From Mycobacterium sp. (GTDB lineage Bacteria > Actinomycetota > Actinomycetes > Mycobacteriales > Mycobacteriaceae): 6,716 nt of DNA. Positions 1 through 5,734 of the stretch are shown here, one piece after another. The notes beneath the pieces are model-generated. The model was not told the DNA's origin and did not search any database. It worked only from the letters and a program-made list of their open reading frames with translations. The translations under genes were made by a program, and so were the position numbers. The stretch lies in the NCBI GenBank assembly GCA_029256565.1, contig JAQSXQ010000117.1:1-6716 (forward strand). Direction: 5' to 3'. Within the stretch, counting starts at the first letter, position 1. Every line of letters starts with the position of its first letter.

Positions 1-176
1 CGCTCGACGAAGCCGGTGAGGACGAGGTTGGGCTGGGTGGGGCCGAACTGGTCGCCGACCTCGGGTGCGCGATCGTTGAACAGAGCCAGCGCAGCGCGCC
101 GCACCACGGGGGGACGCCCGATGGCGGCCGCGACCAGGTTCGTGGTCCCGACGGACAGTCCGAGTGAGTCGCTCAT
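1..176 (-). CDS. Hsp70-like (actin/HSP70-fold) protein, N-terminal fragment
   Basis: Only the first 58 codons are visible; the frame stays open to the left edge, so the gene continues outside. The protein starts MSDSLGLSVGTTNLVAAAIG. The segment GLSVGTTN at residues 6-13 matches the phosphate-1 loop of Hsp70/DnaK proteins (GIDLGTTN), which is the main reason for the call. The aspartate of that loop, which helps bind the metal-nucleotide in DnaK (D8) and Hsc70 (D10), is serine here (S8). The ATG at 176-174 is preceded by an AGAGG ribosome-binding sequence (plus-strand CCTCT at 188-192) with suitable spacing. The gene is divergent from the IniB_N-type gene at 463, and the 286 bp between them hold the control sites of both. 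Hsp70-like proteins of this short-N-terminus type occur in mycobacteria and often lack normal chaperone features (family knowledge from memory). Function and partner are unknown; only the fold assignment is reasonably safe. Confidence 0.75.
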   Translation of the reverse strand, partial: MSDSLGLSVGTTNLVAAAIGRPPVVRRAALALFNDRAPEVGDQFGPTQPNLVLTGFVE

Positions 177-270
177 GTAGGAAAACCTCTGAGTCAGATC
201 GAGGGAGCAGTGTCGACGGTTCCTCGCGCAGGGCTCTAGGGACGCAGGGCAGCGCAGAAGACCAGCCCTC

Positions 271-289
271 ACCATAGCGGCCGGTATGG
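271..289. promoter_or_regulatory. Imperfect palindrome with possible divergent -10 box
   Basis: Positions 272-289 read CCATAGCGGCCGGTATGG, an 18-bp palindrome with one mismatched pair (277 against 284). On the minus strand, 276-271 reads TATGGT, which fits the actinobacterial -10 pattern TAnnnT and would drive the Hsp70-like gene with a leader of roughly 90 nt. No convincing -35 box accompanies it. It could be an operator, a promoter, or both; the symmetry is seen directly and the role is inferred. Confidence 0.35.
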
Positions 290-303
290 GGCTGTGTGGG
301 CGA

Positions 304-372
304 TCCCCCTAAGGGTTCGAGAACCCCTAACGTCGAACCCCCTAACGGGGTTGGTCCGGGGTTGGGTTCGGC
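304..372. promoter_or_regulatory. Clustered CCCCTAA / GGGGTT motifs upstream of the IniB_N-type gene
   Basis: CCCCTAA occurs at 306-312, 324-330 and 339-345. Two symmetric elements overlap these copies: GGGTTC-GA-GAACCC (313-326) and AACCCC-N5-GGGGTT (336-352). GGGGTTGG is then directly repeated at 347-354 and 358-365. The same CCCCTAA core is found in tandem upstream of iniB (1002-1016), so this looks like a shared regulator site. The iniBAC regulator IniR (Rv0339c family) is the obvious candidate by family knowledge, but no regulator is encoded in the window and I cannot confirm its motif. Confidence 0.5.
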
Positions 373-400
373 ACCGATTCGGTGAGGCTGCCTGCGCCGA

Positions 401-406
401 TAACAT
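401..406 (+). promoter_or_regulatory. Probable -10 box (TAACAT) for the IniB_N-type gene
   Basis: TAACAT preceded by CGA fits the mycobacterial TAnnnT -10 consensus. It would give a start of transcription near 413 and a leader of about 50 nt before the GTG at 463. The -35 region (TTCGGT at 378-383, 17-bp spacer) is weak, as is common in mycobacteria and in activator-dependent promoters. The clustered motifs lie just upstream (304-372). Confidence 0.45.
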
Positions 407-462
407 TTCGGGCAAGGCAGTGCGTGATCTGCCAGCTCACCGAATACGAGAGAGGGGGACCC

Positions 463-905
463 GTGGCGAACTCGCTACTCGACTTCGTGATGTCGGTGGT
501 GCGCGACCCCGACGTCGCGGCCCAGTATGCCGCCGACCCGGCCCAGCCATCGGCGACGCGGGGAACGTGTGGTCGAGTGGCGCTGCCACCGCCGCATTCG
601 ACGCGTTCGACGATCACCTGCCGCTGCAGGGCATCGACGACTCGCCCGTCGTGCACGACCTGATCGCCCAGCCCGGCGGCGCCGCACCCGGTGTGGTGGA
701 CACCGCGTGGGACGACTGGGACGGCGGGCTGAATGCGGTGGCCACTGCCAACGACCCGGGGCTGGCCTTCGATGCGCCGGTGATCGACGACGGCACGGTG
801 GCCGAGGGCCTCGACGCCCTCGACGACTGGACGCAGCCCGCAGGCGGCGACGGCACCGGCGATACCCCCAATGCCGACCCCCAAGGGTTCGACGCCTTCA
901 ACTGA
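463..905 (+). pseudogene. IniB N-terminal-domain protein (Rv0340-like), frameshifted
   Basis: The gene starts at GTG 463 behind a clear ribosome-binding sequence (GAGAGGGGG, 449-457). The first 28 residues, VANSLLDFVMSVVRDPDVAA onward to ADPAQ, align with the IniB start at 1176 (TLIDYILDLFRSPDVAA). After position 546 this frame turns into Arg/Pro/Ser/Thr-rich nonsense and stops at 663. The neighbouring frame carries the plausible remainder: GNVWSSGAATAAFDAFDDH, then an acidic, Asp/Gly/Trp-containing tail ending GFDAFN at the stop 903-905. One extra base near 547, or a -1 slip there, would join the two as DPAQ-AIGDAG-NVW and give a 147-residue protein. Even then the part matching IniB residues about 34-75 is absent, and related proteins (Rv0340, from memory) have this stretch. 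So there appear to be two lesions, a one-base shift and an internal deletion, or one deletion of a length not divisible by three. A sequencing or assembly error is possible. The role of Rv0340-like proteins is unknown; the position upstream of iniB is as in M. tuberculosis. Confidence 0.7.
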
Positions 906-924
906 ATTCACCCTGCACACCACG

Positions 925-952
925 ACAGCGCGGCCGGAAACGGCCGCGCTGT
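925..952 (+). terminator. Perfect hairpin after the IniB_N-type gene
   Basis: ACAGCGCGGCCG (925-936) and its exact reverse complement (941-952) flank a GAAA loop, giving a 12-bp GC-rich stem that begins 19 nt after the stop. Only a short T stretch follows, which is normal for mycobacterial terminators. It should separate the upstream gene from iniB, so iniB most likely has its own promoter. Confidence 0.75.
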
Positions 953-993
953 TCTCGTATTCGGGCAGTTCAACGGGTAGATGAGCGCTTCCC

Positions 994-1031
994 CGGCTAA
1001 TCCCCTAATCCCCTAACGCAAACCCCAAGGG
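994..1031. promoter_or_regulatory. Tandem 8-bp CCCCTAAT repeats upstream of iniB
   Basis: Three head-to-tail 8-mers are seen: CGGCTAAT (994-1001), CCCCTAAT (1002-1009) and CCCCTAAC (1010-1017). They are followed by AACCCCAAGGG (1021-1031). The order CCCCTAACG, short spacer, AACCCC matches 324-341 upstream of the preceding gene, with a 2-nt instead of a 3-nt spacer. The site lies about 160 bp before the iniB ATG and about 80 bp before the proposed -10. That position would suit an upstream activator or a looping regulator. The binding protein is not identified. Confidence 0.5.
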
Positions 1032-1057
1032 CATCCCACCATGGCAGGGTGAGAGCA

Positions 1058-1101
1058 GGGGTTTCGACCCCGTTCCCGGTGGCTCCTCGGGTCCATAGAT
1101 T
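1058..1101 (+). promoter_or_regulatory. Probable iniB promoter region with GGGGT-TTCG-ACCCC element
   Basis: A 5-bp inverted repeat, GGGGT (1058-1062) and ACCCC (1067-1071) around TTCG, sits directly upstream of the -35 region. TAGATT at 1096-1101 fits the TAnnnT -10 pattern and would start transcription near 1108, leaving a leader of about 68 nt. The -35 (TTCCCG, 1073-1078) is poor, in keeping with an inducible promoter. The inverted repeat recalls the GGGTTC-GA-GAACCC element at 313-326. The exact start site is inferred. Confidence 0.4.
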
Positions 1102-1175
1102 CGTAGTCAGTTCGCCGGACAGCCGGCGACAGGCTCCTCGTCCAAGTCCGAGAACCACAACCGAAAGGCAGTCCG

Positions 1176-2228
1176 ATGACCACTCTGATCGACTACATCC
1201 TCGACCTCTTCCGTAGCCCCGACGTCGCCGCGGCCTTCGTGACGGACCCGGACGGCGCACTGCGCGACGCCGGCTTCCCCAGCGTCAGCCCGGCCCAGCT
1301 CCAGGCCGTCGCCGCCAGCGCGGCCCCGGCCGGACTGGCTCTCGGCGGCGGTGGAGACCCGATCGTCGGTCTGCAGCGGGCGGTGTCCGATCACCACAAC
1401 TTCGCCTCGCCGTTCTCCCCGCAGACGACGTTCGCGCCGCAGACCGCCACGGAGTTCGCCAGCCGGAACAACACCGACCTGGCCAGCAACAACGATCTGT
1501 TCAGCCCGGACCAGAGCGCCGGCGCCAACGCGCAGAACGGTGCCTTCAACCTGGGCTTCGGTGACATCACCTTCGGCGACAAGACCAGCAACACCGCCAC
1601 CAACGGCGGCGTGGTCGTCGGCGGCGACAACGACGGCGACGTCGTGACCGGTGACGGCGCGGTCCTCGGCAACAACAACGACGTCAACAACGGTGACGTC
1701 ATCGCCGGAACCGGCTCCAACGTCAACATCGGCGACGGCGACATCGAGGACAACGGCACCACCGCCACCGGCGGCAGCACCGTCATCCAGGACAACGAGG
1801 GCCCCGTGCTCAACGACGTCGACGCCAGCGGTGGCAACGGCGGCGGTGCCAGCGGTGGCGGCAGCCTCATCGGCATCGGCGGCGGCGACGCCTCCGGCGG
1901 CAACGCGGGCGGCGGCGGCATCGTGATCGTCGACAACGACACCAGCACCGTCGGCGGCGACCAGACCAACATCGGTGGCGATTCGGGTAGCGACAACACC
2001 GTCGACAACTCGGTCAACAGCCAGGTCCAGTCGTCGGTCGAGACCGAGGCGAACACGTCGGTCGAGGACAACTCCTCGAGCTTCGAGTCCAACATCGGGT
2101 CGAACAACGACACCGCCATCGCGTCGAACAACGACACCGAGATCGAGACCGACATCGCCTCGAACAACGACGTCGACACCGATCTGGCGTCGAACAACAA
2201 CACCAACACCGGTTTCGACGCATTCTGA
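1176..2228 (+). CDS. iniB: Isoniazid-inducible protein IniB
   Basis: This 350-residue protein lies directly upstream of iniA and iniC. Its N-terminus is a short helical IniB_N-type domain (residues 1 to about 78, MTTLIDYILDLFRSPDVAAA). The rest is low-complexity Gly/Asn/Asp/Ser/Thr: a stretch with spaced V/I residues and repeated GD, NN and NG (about 130-195) that could form a repetitive beta structure, a Gly-rich block (215-250), a Ser/Val-rich block (275-303), and SNN[D/N] repeats (305-345) ending GFDAF. It has no Cys or Trp, one Tyr (Y7) and one Lys (K136), and is strongly acidic. No signal peptide or membrane segment is visible. M. tuberculosis IniB is longer (479 residues from memory), mostly through its repetitive part. 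The ATG at 1176 has GAAAGG 7 nt upstream. Family knowledge: iniB is the first gene of an operon induced by isoniazid and ethambutol; its molecular role is unknown. A hairpin separates it from iniA. Confidence 0.93.
   Translation: MTTLIDYILDLFRSPDVAAAFVTDPDGALRDAGFPSVSPAQLQAVAASAAPAGLALGGGGDPIVGLQRAVSDHHNFASPFSPQTTFAPQTATEFASRNNTDLASNNDLFSPDQSAGANAQNGAFNLGFGDITFGDKTSNTATNGGVVVGGDNDGDVVTGDGAVLGNNNDVNNGDVIAGTGSNVNIGDGDIEDNGTTATGGSTVIQDNEGPVLNDVDASGGNGGGASGGGSLIGIGGGDASGGNAGGGGIVIVDNDTSTVGGDQTNIGGDSGSDNTVDNSVNSQVQSSVETEANTSVEDNSSSFESNIGSNNDTAIASNNDTEIETDIASNNDVDTDLASNNNTNTGFDAF
2097..2210 (+). repeat. SNN(D/N) repeats at the IniB C-terminus
   Basis: Serine-Asn-Asn units begin at 2100, 2124, 2160 and 2190, all using the DNA core TCGAACAAC. 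They are spaced 24, 36 and 30 bases apart and separated by Asp/Thr/Ile residues; the protein reads GSNND, ASNND, ASNND, ASNNN. An earlier related copy (ASNND) lies at 1482-1496. The spacing is a multiple of three and the copies are imperfect, which suggests in-frame gain and loss of units and could explain why IniB length varies between species. Confidence 0.7.
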
Positions 2229-2247
2229 TCGAGACCGACGCATGATC

Positions 2248-2286
2248 CACGACTGGCGGGAACCAAGAGGTTCCCGCCAGTTCGTG
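2248..2286 (+). terminator. Long hairpin between iniB and iniA (terminator or attenuator)
   Basis: ACTGGCGGGAACC (2252-2264) pairs perfectly with 2269-2281 around an AAGA loop. Bulging T2281 lets the stem extend with CACGA/TCGTG (2248-2252 with 2282-2286) to about 17 bp. It begins about 20 nt after the iniB stop and lacks a long T tail. It lies inside what is regarded as one operon, so it may be a partial terminator or an RNA-stability element that makes iniB mRNA more abundant than iniA-iniC mRNA. It could also be a full terminator, with iniA driven from its own promoter. Confidence 0.7.
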
Positions 2287-2290
2287 CGTT

Positions 2291-2296
2291 TACCGT
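2291..2296 (+). promoter_or_regulatory. Possible internal -10 box (TACCGT) for iniA
   Basis: TACCGT directly after the hairpin fits TAnnnT and would start transcription near 2303, about 24 nt before the iniA ATG. No -35 match is evident because that region is the hairpin itself. Such boxes are common in high-GC mycobacterial DNA, so this is only a candidate. Confidence 0.3.
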
Positions 2297-2326
2297 TGGC
2301 CTGACGCAGGCAGGGGAAGAGACACC

Positions 2327-4186
2327 ATGACGCAACCGAACGCACCGGCCAGACCGGTCAAGGTCATCGTCGAGCTGATCGACCACAGCACCAAGATCGC
2401 CGCTGCCTACGACCGGGGTGATCTCGTCGAGCGCCTCGGGCGCGCGAAGGTCCGGATCTCCGACCCGCAGATCCGCGTGGTGATCGCCGGCCAGCTCAAG
2501 CAGGGCAAGAGTCAGCTGCTCAATTCCCTGCTGAACGTGCCCGTCGCCCGCGTCGGCGACGACGAGACCACCGTCCTGGCGACCGTCGTGTCGTTCGGTG
2601 AGCAGGCGACCGCGCAGATCGTCGTGTCCAACGGCGACGGCGAAGAGCCCGAGGTGATCCCGATCCCGCCATCCCGGGTGCAGACCGATCTGCGTAGGGC
2701 GCCGGAAGCCGGCGGCAGGGAGGTGCTGCGCGTCGAGGTCACCGCCCCCAGCCCGCTGCTGAAGAACGGGCTGGCGTTCGTCGACACCCCGGGCGTCGGC
2801 GGTCACGGCCAGCCACACCTGGCGTCGACGCTGGGCCTGCTCCCCGACGCCGACGCCCTCCTGATGGTCAGCGACACCAGCCAGGAGTTCATCGAGCCCG
2901 AGATGACGTTCATCAGGCAGGCGCTCGAGATCTGTCCGGTGGCAACGATTCTCGCGACCAAGACCGATCTCTACCCGCACTGGCGCGAGATCGTCGACGC
3001 GAACGTCGCACACCTGCGGCGCGCAGGGATCGACACGCCGATCGTCCCGGTGTCGGCGGTGCTGCGCAGCCATGCCATCTCACTGAACGACAAGGAACTC
3101 AACGAGGAGTCGAACTTCCCGGCCATCGTCAAGTTCCTCAGCGAGAAGGTGTTGTCGCGGGAGAACGACCGCGTCCGCGACCAGGTGCTGACCGAAGTGC
3201 GTTCGGCCGCCGAGCATCTGACGCTCGCCGTCAGCTCCGAGCTGGCGTCGATCAACGATCCCTCCGAGCGGGAGCGGCTCACCGCGGACCTCGAGCAGCG
3301 CAAGCGCGACGCGCAGGAGGCGATGGCGCACACCGCGCTGTGGCAGCAGGTGCTCAACGACGGCATCTCCGACCTGACCGCCGACGTCGAACACGATCTG
3401 CGCGGGCGGTTCCGGGCGATCACCCAGTACACCGAGAAGGTCATCGACGACTGCGATCCGACGCAGCACTGGGCCGAGATCGGATCCGAACTCGAGAACG
3501 CCGTCGCCACGGCCGTCGGTGACAACTTCGTCTGGGCGTATCAACGCGCCGAGGTGCTCGCCGACGAGGTGGCAAGGGTCTTCATGCAGGCAGGCATCGA
3601 CGCGATCGACATGCCGCGCATCGACGCCCGCGAGATGGGCGAGGGCTTCGGCGAGCTGAAGTCGGTGTCGCGGCTGGAAGCCAAGCCCGTGCGCGCCGGC
3701 GACCGGGTGGTCTCGGGCATGCGCGGGTCGTTCGGCGGCGTGATGATGTTCGGCATGCTGACGACGTTCGCCGGTCTCGGCATGTTCAACCCGCTGTCCA
3801 TCGGAGCCGGTGCCCTGCTGGGCCGCAAGGCCTACAAGGACGACATGGACAACCGCATGATGCGGGTCCGCAGCGAGGCCAAGAACAACATGCGCCGCTT
3901 CGTCGACGACGTGTCCTTCGTCGTCACCAAGGAATCCCGCGACCGGCTCAAGGGAATCCAGCGCCAGCTACGCGACCACTACCGCGAGATCGCGAACCAG
4001 GCCAACCGCTCGCTGAGCGAATCGCTGCAGGCCACCCTCGCCGCGGCGAAGCTCGAGGAGAACGAGCGCGGTGCGCGCGTGCGCGAACTCGAACGTCAGC
4101 TCAACATCCTGCGTCAGGTCACCGAACACGCGGAGAAGTTGTCGACCCGGGCGACCGGGCCGAGTCCCGCACCCGTCGGCACCTAG
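2327..4186 (+). CDS. iniA: Dynamin-like GTPase IniA
   Basis: This 619-residue protein is of the size expected for IniA (640 in M. tuberculosis as annotated, from memory, with a longer N-terminus). GTPase motifs in order: P-loop GQLKQGKS (55-62), switch threonines T81/T82, G3 DTPG (153-156) and G4 TKTD (211-214). A long helical region follows (about 275-455). Next is a hydrophobic Gly/Phe/Met-rich segment (about 466-499, including MFGMLTTFAGLGMFNPLS), where dynamin-like proteins contact the membrane. A charged helical stalk ends in a coiled-coil-like Glu/Arg stretch (about 555-605). The ATG follows GGGGAAGAG at a good distance. Family knowledge: mycobacterial IniA forms a bacterial dynamin-like structure and mediates membrane fission with GTP hydrolysis; it is linked to isoniazid and ethambutol tolerance. 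It probably acts at the inner face of the plasma membrane. It lies 98 bp after iniB and 48 bp before iniC, its likely partner. All GTPase motifs look intact. Confidence 0.97.
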   Translation: MTQPNAPARPVKVIVELIDHSTKIAAAYDRGDLVERLGRAKVRISDPQIRVVIAGQLKQGKSQLLNSLLNVPVARVGDDETTVLATVVSFGEQATAQIVVSNGDGEEPEVIPIPPSRVQTDLRRAPEAGGREVLRVEVTAPSPLLKNGLAFVDTPGVGGHGQPHLASTLGLLPDADALLMVSDTSQEFIEPEMTFIRQALEICPVATILATKTDLYPHWREIVDANVAHLRRAGIDTPIVPVSAVLRSHAISLNDKELNEESNFPAIVKFLSEKVLSRENDRVRDQVLTEVRSAAEHLTLAVSSELASINDPSERERLTADLEQRKRDAQEAMAHTALWQQVLNDGISDLTADVEHDLRGRFRAITQYTEKVIDDCDPTQHWAEIGSELENAVATAVGDNFVWAYQRAEVLADEVARVFMQAGIDAIDMPRIDAREMGEGFGELKSVSRLEAKPVRAGDRVVSGMRGSFGGVMMFGMLTTFAGLGMFNPLSIGAGALLGRKAYKDDMDNRMMRVRSEAKNNMRRFVDDVSFVVTKESRDRLKGIQRQLRDHYREIANQANRSLSESLQATLAAAKLEENERGARVRELERQLNILRQVTEHAEKLSTRATGPSPAPVGT

Positions 4187-4189
4187 GCT
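4184..4189 (+). promoter_or_regulatory. Weak candidate -10 box overlapping the iniA stop
   Basis: TAGGCT fits TAnnnT and includes the iniA TAG stop. It would give a leader of about 40 nt before iniC. The pattern is frequent by chance, and a common transcript with iniA is the simpler view. Confidence 0.2.
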
Positions 4190-4234
4190 GGTGAACCGGC
4201 AACGTCACAGGGGAGAACTTCGGGGTAGCGCGAT

Positions 4235-5728
4235 ATGAGCACGAGCGATCGGGTGCGCGCGATCCTGGCCGGAACCGTGCAGGCGTACCGGTCGGACCCG
4301 GCGTATCAACACCGCCCCGACATCCACGACGAACTCGACTGGATCGGCCGACGGCTCAACCAGCCGATCCGGATCGCGCTCGCGGGCACGCTCAAGGCCG
4401 GTAAGTCCACGCTGGTGAACGCGCTCGTCGGCGAGGAGATCGCGCCGACCGACGCCACCGAGGCCACGCGCATCGTCACCTGGTTCCGCAACGGCCCCAC
4501 CCCGAGGGTCACGGCGAACCACCGCGGCGGGCGCCGGACGAACGTGCCGATCACCCGTGACCCCCGCGATCGAGGTCTGACGTTCGACTTCACCCGGCTC
4601 GACCCGGCCGAGGTGTTCGACCTCGACGTGGAGTGGCCTGCCGCGGAACTGATCGACGCCACCATCATCGACACCCCCGGCACGTCGTCGTTGAACCGCG
4701 ACGTGTCCGAGCGGACGCTGCGCCTGCTGGTGCCCGAGGACGGCGTCCCGCGCGTCGACGCCGTGGTGTTCCTGCTGCGCACCCTCAACGCCGCGGACAT
4801 CGCACTGCTCAAGCAGATCGGCACGCTGGTCGGCGGCGCCTCGGGCGCACTCGGCGTCATCGGCGTGGCGTCGCGCGCCGACGAGATCGGAGCGGGCCGC
4901 ATCGACGCCATGCTCTCGGCCAAGGACGTCGCAACCCGATTCACCGCCGAGATGGACAAGACCGGCATCTGCCAGGCCGTGGTGCCCGTGTCGGGACTGC
5001 TGGCGCTGACCGCCCGCACCCTGCGCCAGAGCGAGTTCGTGGCGCTCGAGAAGCTCGCGGGGGTCGACGCGACCGAGCTGAACAAGGCGATGCTGTCGGC
5101 CGACCGCTTCGTCCGCGAGGACAGCCAGCTGCCGGTGGACGCCGCGACGCGGTCGGCGCTGCTCGAACGGTTCGGCATGTTCGGCATCCGCATCTCGATC
5201 GCCGTGCTGCGTGCCGGGATCAGCGACTCGGTGGCGCTGGCCGACGAACTGCTCGAGCGCAGCGGCCTGGTCGCACTGCGCGACGTCATCGACCAGCAGT
5301 TCGCGCAGCGGTCGGATCTGCTCAAGGCGCACACCGCGCTGGTGTCGCTGCGCCGCTTCGTCGAGGCTCACCCGATCTACGCGACGCCGTACATCGTGGC
5401 CGACATCGACCCGCTGCTGGCCGACACGCATGCCTTCGAGGAGCTGCGCCTGCTCAGCGCACTGCGGTCGCGGCCGACGACGCTCAACGACGAGGAAATG
5501 GCCTCGCTGCGGCGCATCATCGGCGGATCGGGCACCGACCCGGCCAGCCGGCTCGGACTACAGCCCGACACGCCCTATGACGGGCCGCGCGCCGCGTTCG
5601 CGGCCGCGCAACGGTGGCGGCGCCGAGCCGACCACCCGCTCAACGACCCGTTCACCACCAGGGCGTGCCGGGCCGCGGTGCGCAGCGCCGAGGCGCTGGT
5701 CGCGGAGTACGCGGCCCAGCGCCGCTGA
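4235..5728 (+). CDS. iniC: Dynamin-like GTPase IniC
   Basis: This 497-residue protein matches M. tuberculosis IniC (about 493 residues) from its first residues (MSTSDRVRAIL) to its last (CRAAVRSAEALVAEYAAQRR), as remembered. Motifs: P-loop GTLKAGKS (51-58), switch region PTDATEATR (71-79), G3 DTPG (146-149), and SRAD (213-216) where G4 [NT]KxD is expected. The G4 lysine is thus arginine; I recall the same in M. tuberculosis, so it is a family trait rather than decay. The C-terminal half is helical with no strong membrane segment, unlike IniA. An in-frame stop at 4226-4228 rules out a longer start. The ribosome-binding sequence is CGGGG at 4221-4225, while a better-looking GGGGAG at 4210-4215 is too far away. 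It follows iniA by 48 bp and probably pairs with IniA, as tandem bacterial dynamins often do. Its stop lies 6 bp from the stop of the convergent gene. Confidence 0.96.
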   Translation: MSTSDRVRAILAGTVQAYRSDPAYQHRPDIHDELDWIGRRLNQPIRIALAGTLKAGKSTLVNALVGEEIAPTDATEATRIVTWFRNGPTPRVTANHRGGRRTNVPITRDPRDRGLTFDFTRLDPAEVFDLDVEWPAAELIDATIIDTPGTSSLNRDVSERTLRLLVPEDGVPRVDAVVFLLRTLNAADIALLKQIGTLVGGASGALGVIGVASRADEIGAGRIDAMLSAKDVATRFTAEMDKTGICQAVVPVSGLLALTARTLRQSEFVALEKLAGVDATELNKAMLSADRFVREDSQLPVDAATRSALLERFGMFGIRISIAVLRAGISDSVALADELLERSGLVALRDVIDQQFAQRSDLLKAHTALVSLRRFVEAHPIYATPYIVADIDPLLADTHAFEELRLLSALRSRPTTLNDEEMASLRRIIGGSGTDPASRLGLQPDTPYDGPRAAFAAAQRWRRRADHPLNDPFTTRACRAAVRSAEALVAEYAAQRR

Positions 5729-5734
5729 CTCGAC

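Noticed and set aside
294..462. Upstream part of a 203-codon plus-strand frame running 294-905
   Set aside because: It is Arg-rich, has no ribosome-binding site, and overlaps the regulatory motifs and the -10 box. Only the part after about 547 looks like protein, and that belongs to the frameshifted IniB_N gene.
540..552. Programmed -1 frameshifting in the IniB_N-type gene
   Set aside because: A -1 slip would give the right fusion, but no slippery heptamer is present and half of the domain is also missing. Mutation or a sequence error is more likely.
994..1017. CCCCTAA repeats as a CRISPR array or telomere-like end
   Set aside because: Units are only 8 bp, directly adjacent, few in number and lie in a promoter region; there are no spacers and this is an internal chromosomal site.
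1107..3073. Long minus-strand open frames of 412 and 560 codons over iniB and iniA
   Set aside because: They are antisense shadows of high-GC genes, with Val/Asp- or Pro/Ser-rich compositions set by the iniB codons and no family resemblance. iniB and iniA on the plus strand are securely identified.
4205..5431. 408-codon minus-strand frame opposite iniC
   Set aside because: Arg/His/Gln/Val-rich translation typical of an antisense frame; IniC motifs prove the other strand is coding.
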